Source of the DNA: JAJDIA01 sp031555145
GTDB taxonomy: Bacteria; Bacteroidota; Bacteroidia; Bacteroidales; Tannerellaceae
Direction of reading: 5' to 3'
Assembly: GCA_031555145.1 (NCBI GenBank)
Contig: JAVBUR010000088.1
Coordinates: forward strand, 1-44,572
Length of the DNA: 44,572 nt
Position 1 is the stretch's first letter, and every line of letters begins with the position of its first letter. This document shows, piece after piece, positions 24,357 to 31,947 of this stretch. A model generated the notes under the pieces. It searched no databases and was not told the DNA's origin. It was given only the letters and a program-made list of their open reading frames with translations. The translations under genes were made by a program, and so were the position numbers.

Positions 24357-24699
24357 GGCCGAACATATTCAAACCCAGACTTGAATATCCGGTACGCTGC
24401 CCTTTGTGAATTGACTGCGTTCCCTTCTACACGAAGTTTTTTTCCCCAATTTATCTGTCACGCGCATAACTTCATGCCTCTGAAGTCAAGGCTTTGATGC
24501 AGCAGGAGTTCCATGCTAATGGAACTTTTAGTTCCAAAGCATAAACTTTTAGTCCCATGCTGATGGAACTTTTAGTTCCAAAGGGTAAACTTTTAGTTCC
24601 ATGCAAGTGGAACTACTAATGGTTACAGACGCTACAAAAATAACAACCCGACCTCCAACAAAAACATTCAGATTCGGTCAGCCTTGAAGGTGCTTGCGG
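24357..24699. other. Gene-free region between convergent genes, holds repeat array B
   Basis: No coding sequence is supported. Just after the PepSY stop an 8-bp inverted repeat (ATATTCAA at 24365-24372, TTGAATAT at 24381-24388) could be a weak transcript end. Bases 24469-24620 hold repeat array B. The rest shows nothing recognisable. Confidence 0.65.
24469..24620. repeat. Degenerate palindromic tandem repeat array B (44-bp double unit)
   Basis: Units of 23, 21, 23 and 21 bp lie at 24508-24530, 24531-24551, 24552-24574 and 24575-24595, with a fifth starting at 24596. Odd units contain GTTCCATGC(N3)TGGAAC-type palindromes; even units read GTTCCAAAGnnTAAACTTTTA. Most units end AACTTTTA. An outlying element at 24469-24486 keeps the layout arm-TGCNNN-arm with different but still complementary arms (ACTTCA and TGAAGT). 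Confidence 0.75.
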
Positions 24700-25110
24700 T
24701 TACTCTTTTAGTGGGTCGAAGGGGAGGTCGATGTCTTTGCGGTAGCCGGTGCCGTTGAAGGTGGCGATGAGTTCGCCGGCTTCATTGGTGATCTCTACGT
24801 TACAGTTGGAGAGGCGTTTATGGTCAAACGTCTCGCGGGCTTCGGCATAGAGGAAGCCGTGGCTTTCAGACTTGAAGATATTGATGTTGGAGGTGATCGA
24901 GAACGTCAGTTTGCCGTGGCTGTTGGTGGCGACGGCAAAAGCGAAGTCGGCCAGCGTGAAGAGGGCGCCCCCCTGGCAGACATTGCCGCCGTTGAGGTGT
25001 ATCTCTTGTATTTCCATCCGTGCCCGGGCATAGCCTTTACCCGCTTCAAGTAGTTCCACACCGATGAAGCGGGCAAAACGGTCACCCAGGAAGAAGTCGT
25101 TGATCGTCAT
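24700..25110 (-). CDS. PaaI-family hotdog-fold thioesterase
   Basis: A 136-residue cytoplasmic hotdog protein likely to hydrolyse acyl-CoA or phenylacyl-CoA thioesters. The central helix reads NVCQGGALFTLADFAFAVA, where most PaaI proteins have HGG; the His is replaced by Gln here. The catalytic Asp-type position appears kept (TLADFAF). The second half (TFSITSNINIFKSESHGFLYAEARE and SNCNVEITNEAGELIATFNGTGYRK) follows the family. It starts 14 bases after the cysS stop and is probably co-transcribed with it. The substrate is unknown, and the altered motif makes activity less certain than the fold. Confidence 0.87.
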   Translation of the reverse strand: MTINDFFLGDRFARFIGVELLEAGKGYARARMEIQEIHLNGGNVCQGGALFTLADFAFAVATNSHGKLTFSITSNINIFKSESHGFLYAEARETFDHKRLSNCNVEITNEAGELIATFNGTGYRKDIDLPFDPLKE

Positions 25111-25124
25111 GGCCTACCTCCTCC

Positions 25125-26603
25125 TTAGTTAGCGAGTTTCCACTCGGCGCCGTCTTTCGTGTCTTTGATCTCAAAGCCGAGAGCGGAGAGTTCGTTGCGG
25201 ATCTTGTCGGAGGTCGCCCAGTCCTTGTTTGCCTTCGCCTGCTGGCGGATGGTGAGGAGGAGGTCGATGGCCTTGCCGAAGGCTTCCGTACTACCGTTGC
25301 TTCCGGCGGCGGCTTCGTCGGTAATGCCCATGAGGGTGAAGAGGAAGAGTTCGAACAGGTCGCGCAATTCCTGCAGGTCGGCAGCCGAGAAGGTGGCGTT
25401 GCCATCCTTGACGGTATTGATCAGGCGCACGGCATCGAAGAGGTGCGAGATCACGATGGGCGTATTCAGGTCGTCGTTCATGGCCTCGGCACATTTGGCG
25501 CGGATACCGCTGATATCGGCTGTCGAAGCGGGCGAGGGTTGCAGCTTGAGTAGCGCCTTGTAGGCGTCCATCATACGGGCAAGGCCTTTCTCGGCCGCTT
25601 GCAGGGCTTCGTTGCTGAAGTCAACCGTGCTGCGGTAATGTGCCTGGAGGATAAAGAAGCGGATCGTCATCGGCGCATACACCTGCGCCAGCATCTTGTG
25701 GTTGCCGGTGAAGAATTCTTCGAGCGTGATAAAGTTGCCGAGCGACTTACCCATCTTCTGTCCGTTAACGGTGATCATATTGTTATGCATCCAGTAGTGC
25801 ACCATATCATCACCCTGTGAGGCTACGGCCTGTGCAATCTCGCATTCGTGGTGCGGGAAGATCAGGTCCATGCCGCCACCATGGATGTCGAAGTGGGCGC
25901 CGAGGTATTTCTTTCCCATAGCCGTACATTCGCAATGCCAGCCGGGGAAACCGTCGCTCCAGGGCGAAGGCCAGCGCATGATGTGTTCGGGTTGCGCTTT
26001 CTTCCAGAGGGCGAAGTCGATCGGGTTGCGTTTCTCCTCCTGTCCGTCCAAGGCACGGGTGGTGTTGAGCATATCTTCGATATTACGGCCGGAGAGGACG
26101 CCATAGCGGTGTTTCTTGTCATAGGCTTCGACATCGAAATAGACGGAACCTTCGCTTTCGTAGGCGAAACCGTTGTCGAGGATGTTCCTGACCAGTTCGA
26201 TCTGTTCGATGATATGTCCCGACGCATGCGGTTCGATGCTGGGGGGGAGGACATTAAGCGCCTTCATGGCATCGTGGTAGCGGTTGAGGTAGAACTGCAC
26301 CACTTCCATCGGCTCGAGTTGTTCGAGGCGGGCCTTCTTGGCGATCTTGTCTTCGCCGGCGTCGGCATCGTGTTCGAGGTGGCCTACGTCGGTAATGTTG
26401 CGCACGTAACGTACCTTATAACCAAGGTGCTTGAGGTAGCGGAAGAGGATGTCGAACGTAATAGCCGGCCGGGCATGCCCCAGGTGGGCGTCGCCGTAGA
26501 CCGTCGGCCCGCATACATACATCCCCGCATGAGGGGTGTGGAGGGGGATAAACTGTTCTTTCTTCCGCGAAAGCGTATTGTAGATGTACAAAGGATGTTC
26601 CAT
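25125..26603 (-). CDS. cysS: Cysteinyl-tRNA synthetase
   Basis: Charges tRNA-Cys with cysteine. The 492-residue protein has the class I elements in order: the zinc ligand C31 in CGPTVY, the HIGH-type motif H40-LGH43, further zinc ligands in WHCECTAMG and HHECEIAQ, and the KMSKS-type motif QKMGKSLGN. The C-terminal helical domain ends DTKDGAEWKLAN. The ATG at 26603 (MEHPLYIYNTL) is chosen. The frame stays open to 26831, but that extension shows no family similarity, overlaps the divergent PAP2 gene and precedes the promoter. Confidence 0.97.
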   Translation of the reverse strand: MEHPLYIYNTLSRKKEQFIPLHTPHAGMYVCGPTVYGDAHLGHARPAITFDILFRYLKHLGYKVRYVRNITDVGHLEHDADAGEDKIAKKARLEQLEPMEVVQFYLNRYHDAMKALNVLPPSIEPHASGHIIEQIELVRNILDNGFAYESEGSVYFDVEAYDKKHRYGVLSGRNIEDMLNTTRALDGQEEKRNPIDFALWKKAQPEHIMRWPSPWSDGFPGWHCECTAMGKKYLGAHFDIHGGGMDLIFPHHECEIAQAVASQGDDMVHYWMHNNMITVNGQKMGKSLGNFITLEEFFTGNHKMLAQVYAPMTIRFFILQAHYRSTVDFSNEALQAAEKGLARMMDAYKALLKLQPSPASTADISGIRAKCAEAMNDDLNTPIVISHLFDAVRLINTVKDGNATFSAADLQELRDLFELFLFTLMGITDEAAAGSNGSTEAFGKAIDLLLTIRQQAKANKDWATSDKIRNELSALGFEIKDTKDGAEWKLAN

Positions 26604-26627
26604 GATCGTCTCTGTTTTTACGAAGTG

Positions 26628-26635
26628 CAAACTTA
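26628..26635 (-). promoter_or_regulatory. -7 element of cysS
   Basis: TAAGTTTG on the minus strand matches TAnnTTTG exactly, 24 bases before the cysS ATG, which supports the start at 26603. The -33 region is weak. Confidence 0.55.
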
Positions 26636-26709
26636 CGCAAAATACATGGGAATAAACGGATTTGCGAAAACTTTTAGTTCCTTTGCAGTCGGAAACGAAA
26701 AACGGTTGA

Positions 26710-27486
26710 ATGAAGGAAATGCTGAAACAGTTCGTATGGGTGTTGCTGGCTGGTGTGATGTTGATCCTGCCGGAACGCTTATCGGCACAGGAAAGTGAGG
26801 CATATGCCAATCGGGCGGATACCATCCCCATCGTCCGTTACGACTTCAAGGCCACCCGCCTGATCCTTCCCCTGTCGCTGATCACGGTCGGCGCCCTCGG
26901 CACAGCCATTGACGGGATGCACGACTACCACCTCTTTACCCGCAGTGAAAAAAACAATCCCCTCAAAGTCGACGACTATATGGAGTGGGGGATGTTCGGT
27001 TGGGTATTCGTGAACGACCTGATCGGAAAGGAAAAGCACAACTGGGTCGATCAGTTCTTTCTCCTTGGCATGGCGGAAGGGATGAATGCGCTGATGGTGC
27101 AATCGCTCAAGACGTGGGTAAATGAACCACGGCCTGATGGTGGTAACTATTCGTTTCCCTCCGGTCATACCGCCAATGCCTTCTTGGGAGCGCATCTCAA
27201 CTTCAAAGAATTTAAAGACAGTTCCATGCTACAGGCATTGTCAGGATACCCGCTTGCCGCTTTTGTCGCCTTTGCCCGGGTATATAGCAATCGCCACTGG
27301 GTAGCGGATGTGGTAGCGGGCGCCGGCTTCGGTATCTTGTCGGTCGAACTGTCCTACCTTGCCTATTTCCCCATCCGCAACGCCATTGTCAAGGGACTGA
27401 ATAAGAAAAAGCAGCACACCGCCCTGATAATCGCCCCCACCATCCATCCGGGTGGTGCCGGGCTGTACCTTTCTTACTCCTTCTAA
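26710..27486 (+). CDS. PAP2-superfamily phosphatase
   Basis: A 258-residue membrane-associated phosphatase, possibly acting on lipid A, undecaprenyl-diphosphate or another phospholipid. It has an N-terminal signal or anchor (LKQFVWVLLAGVMLILPERLSAQ). The three PAP2 motifs follow: KTWVNEPRPDG (about 136-146), the PSGH motif in SFPSGHTANAF (about 151-161) and ARVYSNRHWVADVVAGAGFG (about 191-210), which carries the catalytic His. It diverges from cysS. The C-terminus IHPGGAGLYLSYSF resembles outer-membrane barrel ends seen in some Bacteroidota PAP2 proteins. The substrate cannot be read from sequence. Confidence 0.9.
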   Translation: MKEMLKQFVWVLLAGVMLILPERLSAQESEAYANRADTIPIVRYDFKATRLILPLSLITVGALGTAIDGMHDYHLFTRSEKNNPLKVDDYMEWGMFGWVFVNDLIGKEKHNWVDQFFLLGMAEGMNALMVQSLKTWVNEPRPDGGNYSFPSGHTANAFLGAHLNFKEFKDSSMLQALSGYPLAAFVAFARVYSNRHWVADVVAGAGFGILSVELSYLAYFPIRNAIVKGLNKKKQHTALIIAPTIHPGGAGLYLSYSF

Positions 27487-27585
27487 GCGTGCATGAAAAT
27501 TGAGTAGAATTTGAGGGGGGAAGAGAGGTGTTGGAGTTCTGCAAATATCATAACCCAACCACGCCCTTCTTGTATAACTATAATT

Positions 27586-27668
27586 ATTTTCATTCGATAT
27601 AATGCAGATCTATTTATCTTCAATCAGACGTTAATATGATAATAGTCTTCATTATATCGAACGAAAAT
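27586..27668. repeat. AT-rich imperfect inverted repeat (hairpin) downstream of the PAP2 gene
   Basis: Bases 27586-27608 and 27646-27668 are complementary at 21 of 23 positions, and inner segments (CTATTTATC and GATAATAG) nearly extend the pairing into the 37-base loop. Surrounding DNA (27487-27766) is AT-rich and otherwise empty. It may end transcripts from either side or be a small non-autonomous element. Confidence 0.6.
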
Positions 27669-27766
27669 AGTAGTATTTGATAAAAATGAATATGATAATC
27701 AATTTTTCATGAAACCATATTGTATTTTGCTCAAAAATTAGTTAGCAATGTGAAATATTCAGTCAA

Positions 27767-28216
27767 CTATAATTGATGTGGATTTTTATATCCAACAAAG
27801 CTTATGCGTAAACGAAAATATTTTCTTCCGTATTGATTATTCTCAAATAATTCAATAATATCATCACTAATAAAGCCGTCTTTCATTGAATAGCTTTCAT
27901 GCAGAATTCTGCTATGAATTGGTGTAAATGTAATGCTTGCTCCTCCACTAGTAAATGACCCAAAAGGGCTGAATGCTCTAAAACTTGCACCCGCAACTGC
28001 ATATTTGGACAAATTAATGTGAATGTATCCATCATTTGGAGTACAACTAATCCGAAGGGATCCAAGACACATTTCTCCCCAATGGGGGCCTATTGAACTG
28101 CCTGGGACATAAAACCCCGAAGATTCATCAGCAGAATAAGACGGAACCACAGTTCTTTGTGCATACAATGAACCTATGCTCATTATAAGCAGAAACAAAC
28201 AGAATACTTTTTTCAT
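27767..28216 (-). CDS. Small exported protein of unknown function
   Basis: A 149-residue protein with a clear Sec signal peptide (MKKVFCLFLLIMSIGSLYAQ). I recognise no family. The mature part is rich in Ser, Gly and aromatic residues with predicted strands (GSSIGPHWGEMCLGSLRISC, YIHINLSKYAVAGASFRAFSPFGSF). It has two cysteines that could pair (C49 region and the one about 8 residues on) and ends FRLRISFVGYKNPHQL. The gene and its flanks are clearly more AT-rich than the neighbouring genes, which suggests recent acquisition. It lies in an isolated pocket, on the same strand as the large plug-domain gene upstream (55-base gap), and may be co-expressed with it. Confidence 0.6.
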   Translation of the reverse strand: MKKVFCLFLLIMSIGSLYAQRTVVPSYSADESSGFYVPGSSIGPHWGEMCLGSLRISCTPNDGYIHINLSKYAVAGASFRAFSPFGSFTSGGASITFTPIHSRILHESYSMKDGFISDDIIELFENNQYGRKYFRLRISFVGYKNPHQL

Positions 28217-28271
28217 AAAATTTAATTTTAATTAATAAAAACGTCTGATGAAAATAGATACGACCATTTTT

Positions 28272-30443
28272 TTATTCAATTTTTATTATCTTTTCGATCG
28301 TCCGAATCCCTTTTTCTTTGGAGAGAAGGTCGACCAACAAACGATACGTGCCCTTTACTGTTGGAGCATGGATGGGTGAAGGTGGATGTGGAGTGTTGAG
28401 GTTGGCTATTCCCATAGGGGTATAGAGGATACCTTGGGGGGACACTTTTTCTTTGTTCACTTGATGTATCATTGTCTTTACGACTAATACGCCATTGACT
28501 GCTCCACTTACGACCTCAAGCGTTTGCCAGGGGGAAAGGAGTTCCACGGAATACACATCGTTGAGGGAAGTCGTAGTAAACAGCTCGTCGGCTGTAATCC
28601 GGTTGCCATCCAACAGAATCACCAGTATGCTTCCTCCGGATAAGGTTGATTGGCGCGTACTTTCAATGGAATACTTTCCTTCTTCATTTTGGGTGATTCG
28701 TATCATCGGAAACTTACGCAGCAAACTGAAAAAATCCACGTAATTCCTTTTCGCGATCCTCTCCCGATCCATAAACCGATGCGAATAGAACTTATTCGTC
28801 GGGATATAATCTTTTGCCCGTACTCGTGCTTTCACAATCAACTCGGGCAGCTTGTTCACTTTGTCGAAGCTGAATGTCCGGTTGTCAACTGCGTCCCATT
28901 CCACTTGTAGCGCCGGGTTGTCTTCCCTGACTCTATTCCAGTTCGCTACTATCGGGAAGGTATCATTCTGTAAATAATAGTTGTAGTAATTCGATTTCCC
29001 CTCTACGTCATAGGCTTGCATAAAGAAGGAATCGCCCTCTTTAAAATCATCTACGGCGATGGTAAACAGGCCTTTGGCATCGGTTGTTGCCTCATACGTC
29101 AGCCCCTTGTTTGTATGATAGGCGATCAGGTTTCCGTTCGCTACCGGGCGACCGCTTTTGGTTTTCACTTGCCCTCGAAACACGAGGTTGCCTTCCGGCC
29201 TATGGGCATATGAGAAACCCTGCTGCAGCTGTCTCTTTATATCCAACCGCTTGGAAGAGGCCGAGTAAAGCCATGCCGCCAGATCGGTTTTTTTTTCGCT
29301 GTTATCTTCGTTGCAATAGTGGGCGGGAAAGCAAAGAGGCGAACGCAACTCACTTTCATAATTCAGTCCGACCTCGCTTCGTGGAATATACCCCGGATCG
29401 CCAGCAGGCAGGATACGTACAAAGGCGGTCAGGTTACGGTAGCCTTCTACTATCTCTCCCAAGTCGAGTGTTTCGCCCGGAAAATAGGTCGTTTTCAATT
29501 TCACTGCTTCTCCTCTCGGGGCATTGCCTACCCATACTGTTCGTTGGGAGAGAATCTCCTTGTTGCCATCTGTCAAAGCTAATATCGCAAGGCCATCAGA
29601 CATGCTATCGAGTTGGATGACTCCTTCCGGGTTATTGAGGGTAATTTCCTGCAATCCTATCCCCGGATGGAACAGATAGAGATGGGCATCGAGCGGTAAT
29701 TTTTCGGAAAACAACACCTTATAGGCCAACTTCCCATAGTGGAAGCCTGCTTGCAGGGTGGGAACAACCTTCCGGTCGGGCAGAAGGAAGCGATACAGGT
29801 TACCATCTATAATCGTGTTTACCATATAGCGTTCGCCCTGCTGCGGCGTCATCCGGATAATTTGCCAACCGGAGGACGTGGTGGTCTGGACAGCGATTGT
29901 ATCCTCCTGCTGGTTTGTCACCACATACGATACCCGGACAGGCTCCCCGTTATTTCGGCTAAAAGAGATGCTAAGGCTTTGCGGGATACCATCTACCCAA
30001 TGCCCTCCCTCCGGGAAGAAGGCGCATTGGATATCGCTGGCCTCTGGTGCGGTCTTCCGATCACCCAGCCGGATGGGGACAACTGGAAATGTTTCCGGTT
30101 GGAAGTTCTGCATAAACTTCGTATAGGCTCGGATATAATAGACCTGATCTGCCCACTCGTATTCCAGCGGTATCTGTGTATAAAAATCTCCCTTCTCCTC
30201 ACACGCCACTCGCTGACGGAGCAACACGGAGTCCCGTGCGTCAAACATCTCCACATACGCATACCGGCTATAGGGATAAAAAGCAGTATCTTCCCGAATC
30301 ACCTGTCCACACACAAAGAGGCTGTCACCTGAATGATACGTCATTTGATCGGTTGTCAGAAAGATCTTTTCTATCGGAGGTCGGTACGATTGCGCCCACA
30401 ACAAAAAGGGGCAATACAACAGGAAAACAAGCAATATTTTCAT
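28272..30443 (-). CDS. Large exported protein with TonB-plug-like domain but no barrel
   Basis: A 723-residue exported protein (signal peptide MKILLVFLLYCPFLLWAQ). The N-terminal part (about 20-320) looks like repeated beta-sandwich/macroglobulin-type domains (IEKIFLTTDQMTYHSGDSLFVCGQV; GDFYTQIPLEYEW; ECAFFPEGGHWV-like segment). About 420-500 is a carboxypeptidase-regulatory-like domain (LVFRGQVKTKSGRPVANGNLIAYHTN). About 535-665 resembles a TonB-receptor plug (LPELIVKARVR, ILVILLDGNRITADELF, VYSVELL, AVNGVLVVKTM). The chain stops about 55 residues later, so there is no transmembrane barrel. Similar barrel-less proteins occur in Bacteroidota, with unknown function. It is not linked to a SusD gene. 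Confidence 0.75.
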   Translation of the reverse strand: MKILLVFLLYCPFLLWAQSYRPPIEKIFLTTDQMTYHSGDSLFVCGQVIREDTAFYPYSRYAYVEMFDARDSVLLRQRVACEEKGDFYTQIPLEYEWADQVYYIRAYTKFMQNFQPETFPVVPIRLGDRKTAPEASDIQCAFFPEGGHWVDGIPQSLSISFSRNNGEPVRVSYVVTNQQEDTIAVQTTTSSGWQIIRMTPQQGERYMVNTIIDGNLYRFLLPDRKVVPTLQAGFHYGKLAYKVLFSEKLPLDAHLYLFHPGIGLQEITLNNPEGVIQLDSMSDGLAILALTDGNKEILSQRTVWVGNAPRGEAVKLKTTYFPGETLDLGEIVEGYRNLTAFVRILPAGDPGYIPRSEVGLNYESELRSPLCFPAHYCNEDNSEKKTDLAAWLYSASSKRLDIKRQLQQGFSYAHRPEGNLVFRGQVKTKSGRPVANGNLIAYHTNKGLTYEATTDAKGLFTIAVDDFKEGDSFFMQAYDVEGKSNYYNYYLQNDTFPIVANWNRVREDNPALQVEWDAVDNRTFSFDKVNKLPELIVKARVRAKDYIPTNKFYSHRFMDRERIAKRNYVDFFSLLRKFPMIRITQNEEGKYSIESTRQSTLSGGSILVILLDGNRITADELFTTTSLNDVYSVELLSPWQTLEVVSGAVNGVLVVKTMIHQVNKEKVSPQGILYTPMGIANLNTPHPPSPIHAPTVKGTYRLLVDLLSKEKGIRTIEKIIKIE

Positions 30444-30682
30444 ATATCAAAGTATTAAAATGGCTAAGTAAATTATAATCCCATCGAATTCGAGGAATTA
30501 TAATTTGGATTGTTGAATAGCACCTAAAGCCTGATGAATTCAATGGCGTCTTTCTTGTTCATAATCTTGTATTTTATTTTAACAAGATAACAACTTACTG
30601 ACTTACTTCCATAACTATAGGTTATTATTTATATGTTTTTAAGATTGCAGGTGTGACATCCTTGGGCTTTAGCCTCCTTGAC

Positions 30683-31777
30683 TTACTTTTTAAGTGTCCC
30701 GATGTAGAGCATGGGATTGGGTTCATCCCCGTTGTCGTCGTCGGTTTGGGCGGGATGTATATAATAGAACATCTCTGCATTCTCCTTGAAAGAACGTATT
30801 CTTACTTTTTCCTGTGTGTGGAAATCGTCGATGTAACCGTTTTTTGCATTGTTGCTTTGACCGGTTTGAGTATCGTAGCAAAAATAGGAAGTTTGCGTGT
30901 CTTCTTTAGCATGGCACCGGGAGAAAATATAACGGGAACTACGGTAAATGTGATGTATAATGATGTTTTTCCATCCATTCGGAGCAAATGCTTCTCCGCT
31001 AAATGCCAGCCTGGCGTTAGGAAGTAATTGATGACCTTTCATCTGGAATAAGGTGTCGCGAGTGACGGGTTCAGGTATATATACCGGCCGATTAACGAAC
31101 GTATCCTTTCCGGCAACAGAAATAAAATCCGGGTAGGGGCTCCCTATCCAAATGCTCTTCTCAAAAGCGACGCTGAGGATTTTCAGGCTGTCGGTTATCT
31201 GTAAATCCTTATTAAGCTTATACAATATACAGGTGTTATGAAAGGCACCGTCTGCTTCGCGTTCCGTACCTACCCGGGTGTTAATGGCAATCAATCCGTC
31301 AGGCTTGGACAGTAAATATTCGGCGCCTTCCCCCGGTATGGAAAACGGTTTGAGGTAGTTTCCCTTAAAATCATAGATGAGTCCTTTATGATAACAGGAA
31401 ATATAAATACGGTTCTCTTTTTCATCAGCTGCGATATCCGTAATGCGCGTGTATTCGCCCGGTCCTTGTCCTTGTTTCCCGATCTGGCGAAGGAATTTAC
31501 CCTTACGGTTGAACAGGAGTAGCTGGTTTTTATGCATATCCAGGAACAGGATATGGTTAGAGGTACATACGACTCTTTCGCCCATATACCAATTACCGAT
31601 CATGCTGTTATCGGTGAGTTCGAGTTCAACGGCTTCCACGTTATCGGCAATAACCGACAAGGCAATCGGATGATCTTGTTTCGTGTCTACCGGGATGATC
31701 AGTAATGCTGTCTCCGGTTGCTGTCTACAGGCAGTAAGGATGAGGAGGATAAAAATACAGATGCAGGGCTTATTCAT
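30683..31777 (-). CDS. 6-bladed beta-propeller lipoprotein
   Basis: A 364-residue lipoprotein with lipobox ILTAC (Cys17). It follows the Bacteroidota 6-bladed propeller family (NHL/TolB-like): VEAVELELTDNSMIGNWY at the start, HILFLDMHKNQLLLFNRKGKFLRQIGKQGQGPGEYTRITDI as the strongly conserved blade, then DFKGNYLKPFSIPGEGAEYLL and later blades. Such proteins probably bind peptides or sugars at the cell surface or in the periplasm; no reaction is known. Its own promoter (31824-31831) and an upstream terminator separate it from locus 2, although it lies on the same strand. The 239 bases downstream (30444-30682) are AT-rich and hold no gene. Confidence 0.85.
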   Translation of the reverse strand: MNKPCICIFILLILTACRQQPETALLIIPVDTKQDHPIALSVIADNVEAVELELTDNSMIGNWYMGERVVCTSNHILFLDMHKNQLLLFNRKGKFLRQIGKQGQGPGEYTRITDIAADEKENRIYISCYHKGLIYDFKGNYLKPFSIPGEGAEYLLSKPDGLIAINTRVGTEREADGAFHNTCILYKLNKDLQITDSLKILSVAFEKSIWIGSPYPDFISVAGKDTFVNRPVYIPEPVTRDTLFQMKGHQLLPNARLAFSGEAFAPNGWKNIIIHHIYRSSRYIFSRCHAKEDTQTSYFCYDTQTGQSNNAKNGYIDDFHTQEKVRIRSFKENAEMFYYIHPAQTDDDNGDEPNPMLYIGTLKK

Positions 31778-31823
31778 GGTTCATTCCTTTGTATGTTCAT
31801 ACTTCTGAAATTTCGTGTTCGCC

Positions 31824-31831
31824 CAAATATA
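31824..31831 (-). promoter_or_regulatory. -7 element of the propeller lipoprotein gene
   Basis: TATATTTG on the minus strand matches TAnnTTTG, with TTTC 21 bases upstream. It lies 47 bases before the ATG at 31777. Confidence 0.55.
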
Positions 31832-31883
31832 GTGTATTTTCCGATTTGTTCGGAAAGAAACGCGGCAGAATAATGGCGATAAC

Positions 31884-31919
31884 AAAAAAGAGAGGCGATC
31901 CGACAGGCCGCCTCTCTTT
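31884..31919 (-). terminator. Rho-independent terminator of locus 2
   Basis: Read on the minus strand, AAAGAGAGGCG pairs exactly with CGCCTCTCTTT around an 11-base loop and runs into six U residues. It lies 29 bases after the GH88 stop. Confidence 0.85.
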
Positions 31920-31947
31920 GGGAGCATATACACTGGGTGCATATATC

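Noticed and set aside
24365..24388. 8-bp inverted repeat after the PepSY lipoprotein as a rho-independent terminator
   Set aside because: The stem is AT-rich and no T run follows, so it is mentioned only as a possible weak end.
25848..26798. A 316-codon plus-strand frame opposite cysS
   Set aside because: It is antisense to well-conserved cysteinyl-tRNA synthetase motifs and has no recognisable domain.
26604..26831. 76-residue N-terminal extension of cysteinyl-tRNA synthetase
   Set aside because: It has no family similarity, overlaps the divergent PAP2 gene, and a perfect -7 element at 26628-26635 lies inside it.
30524..30562. 12-codon minus-strand frame (MNKKDAIEFIRL) between the propeller and plug genes
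   Set aside because: Too short and without a supporting promoter or known leader-peptide family; I checked it because small peptides sometimes accompany propeller lipoproteins.
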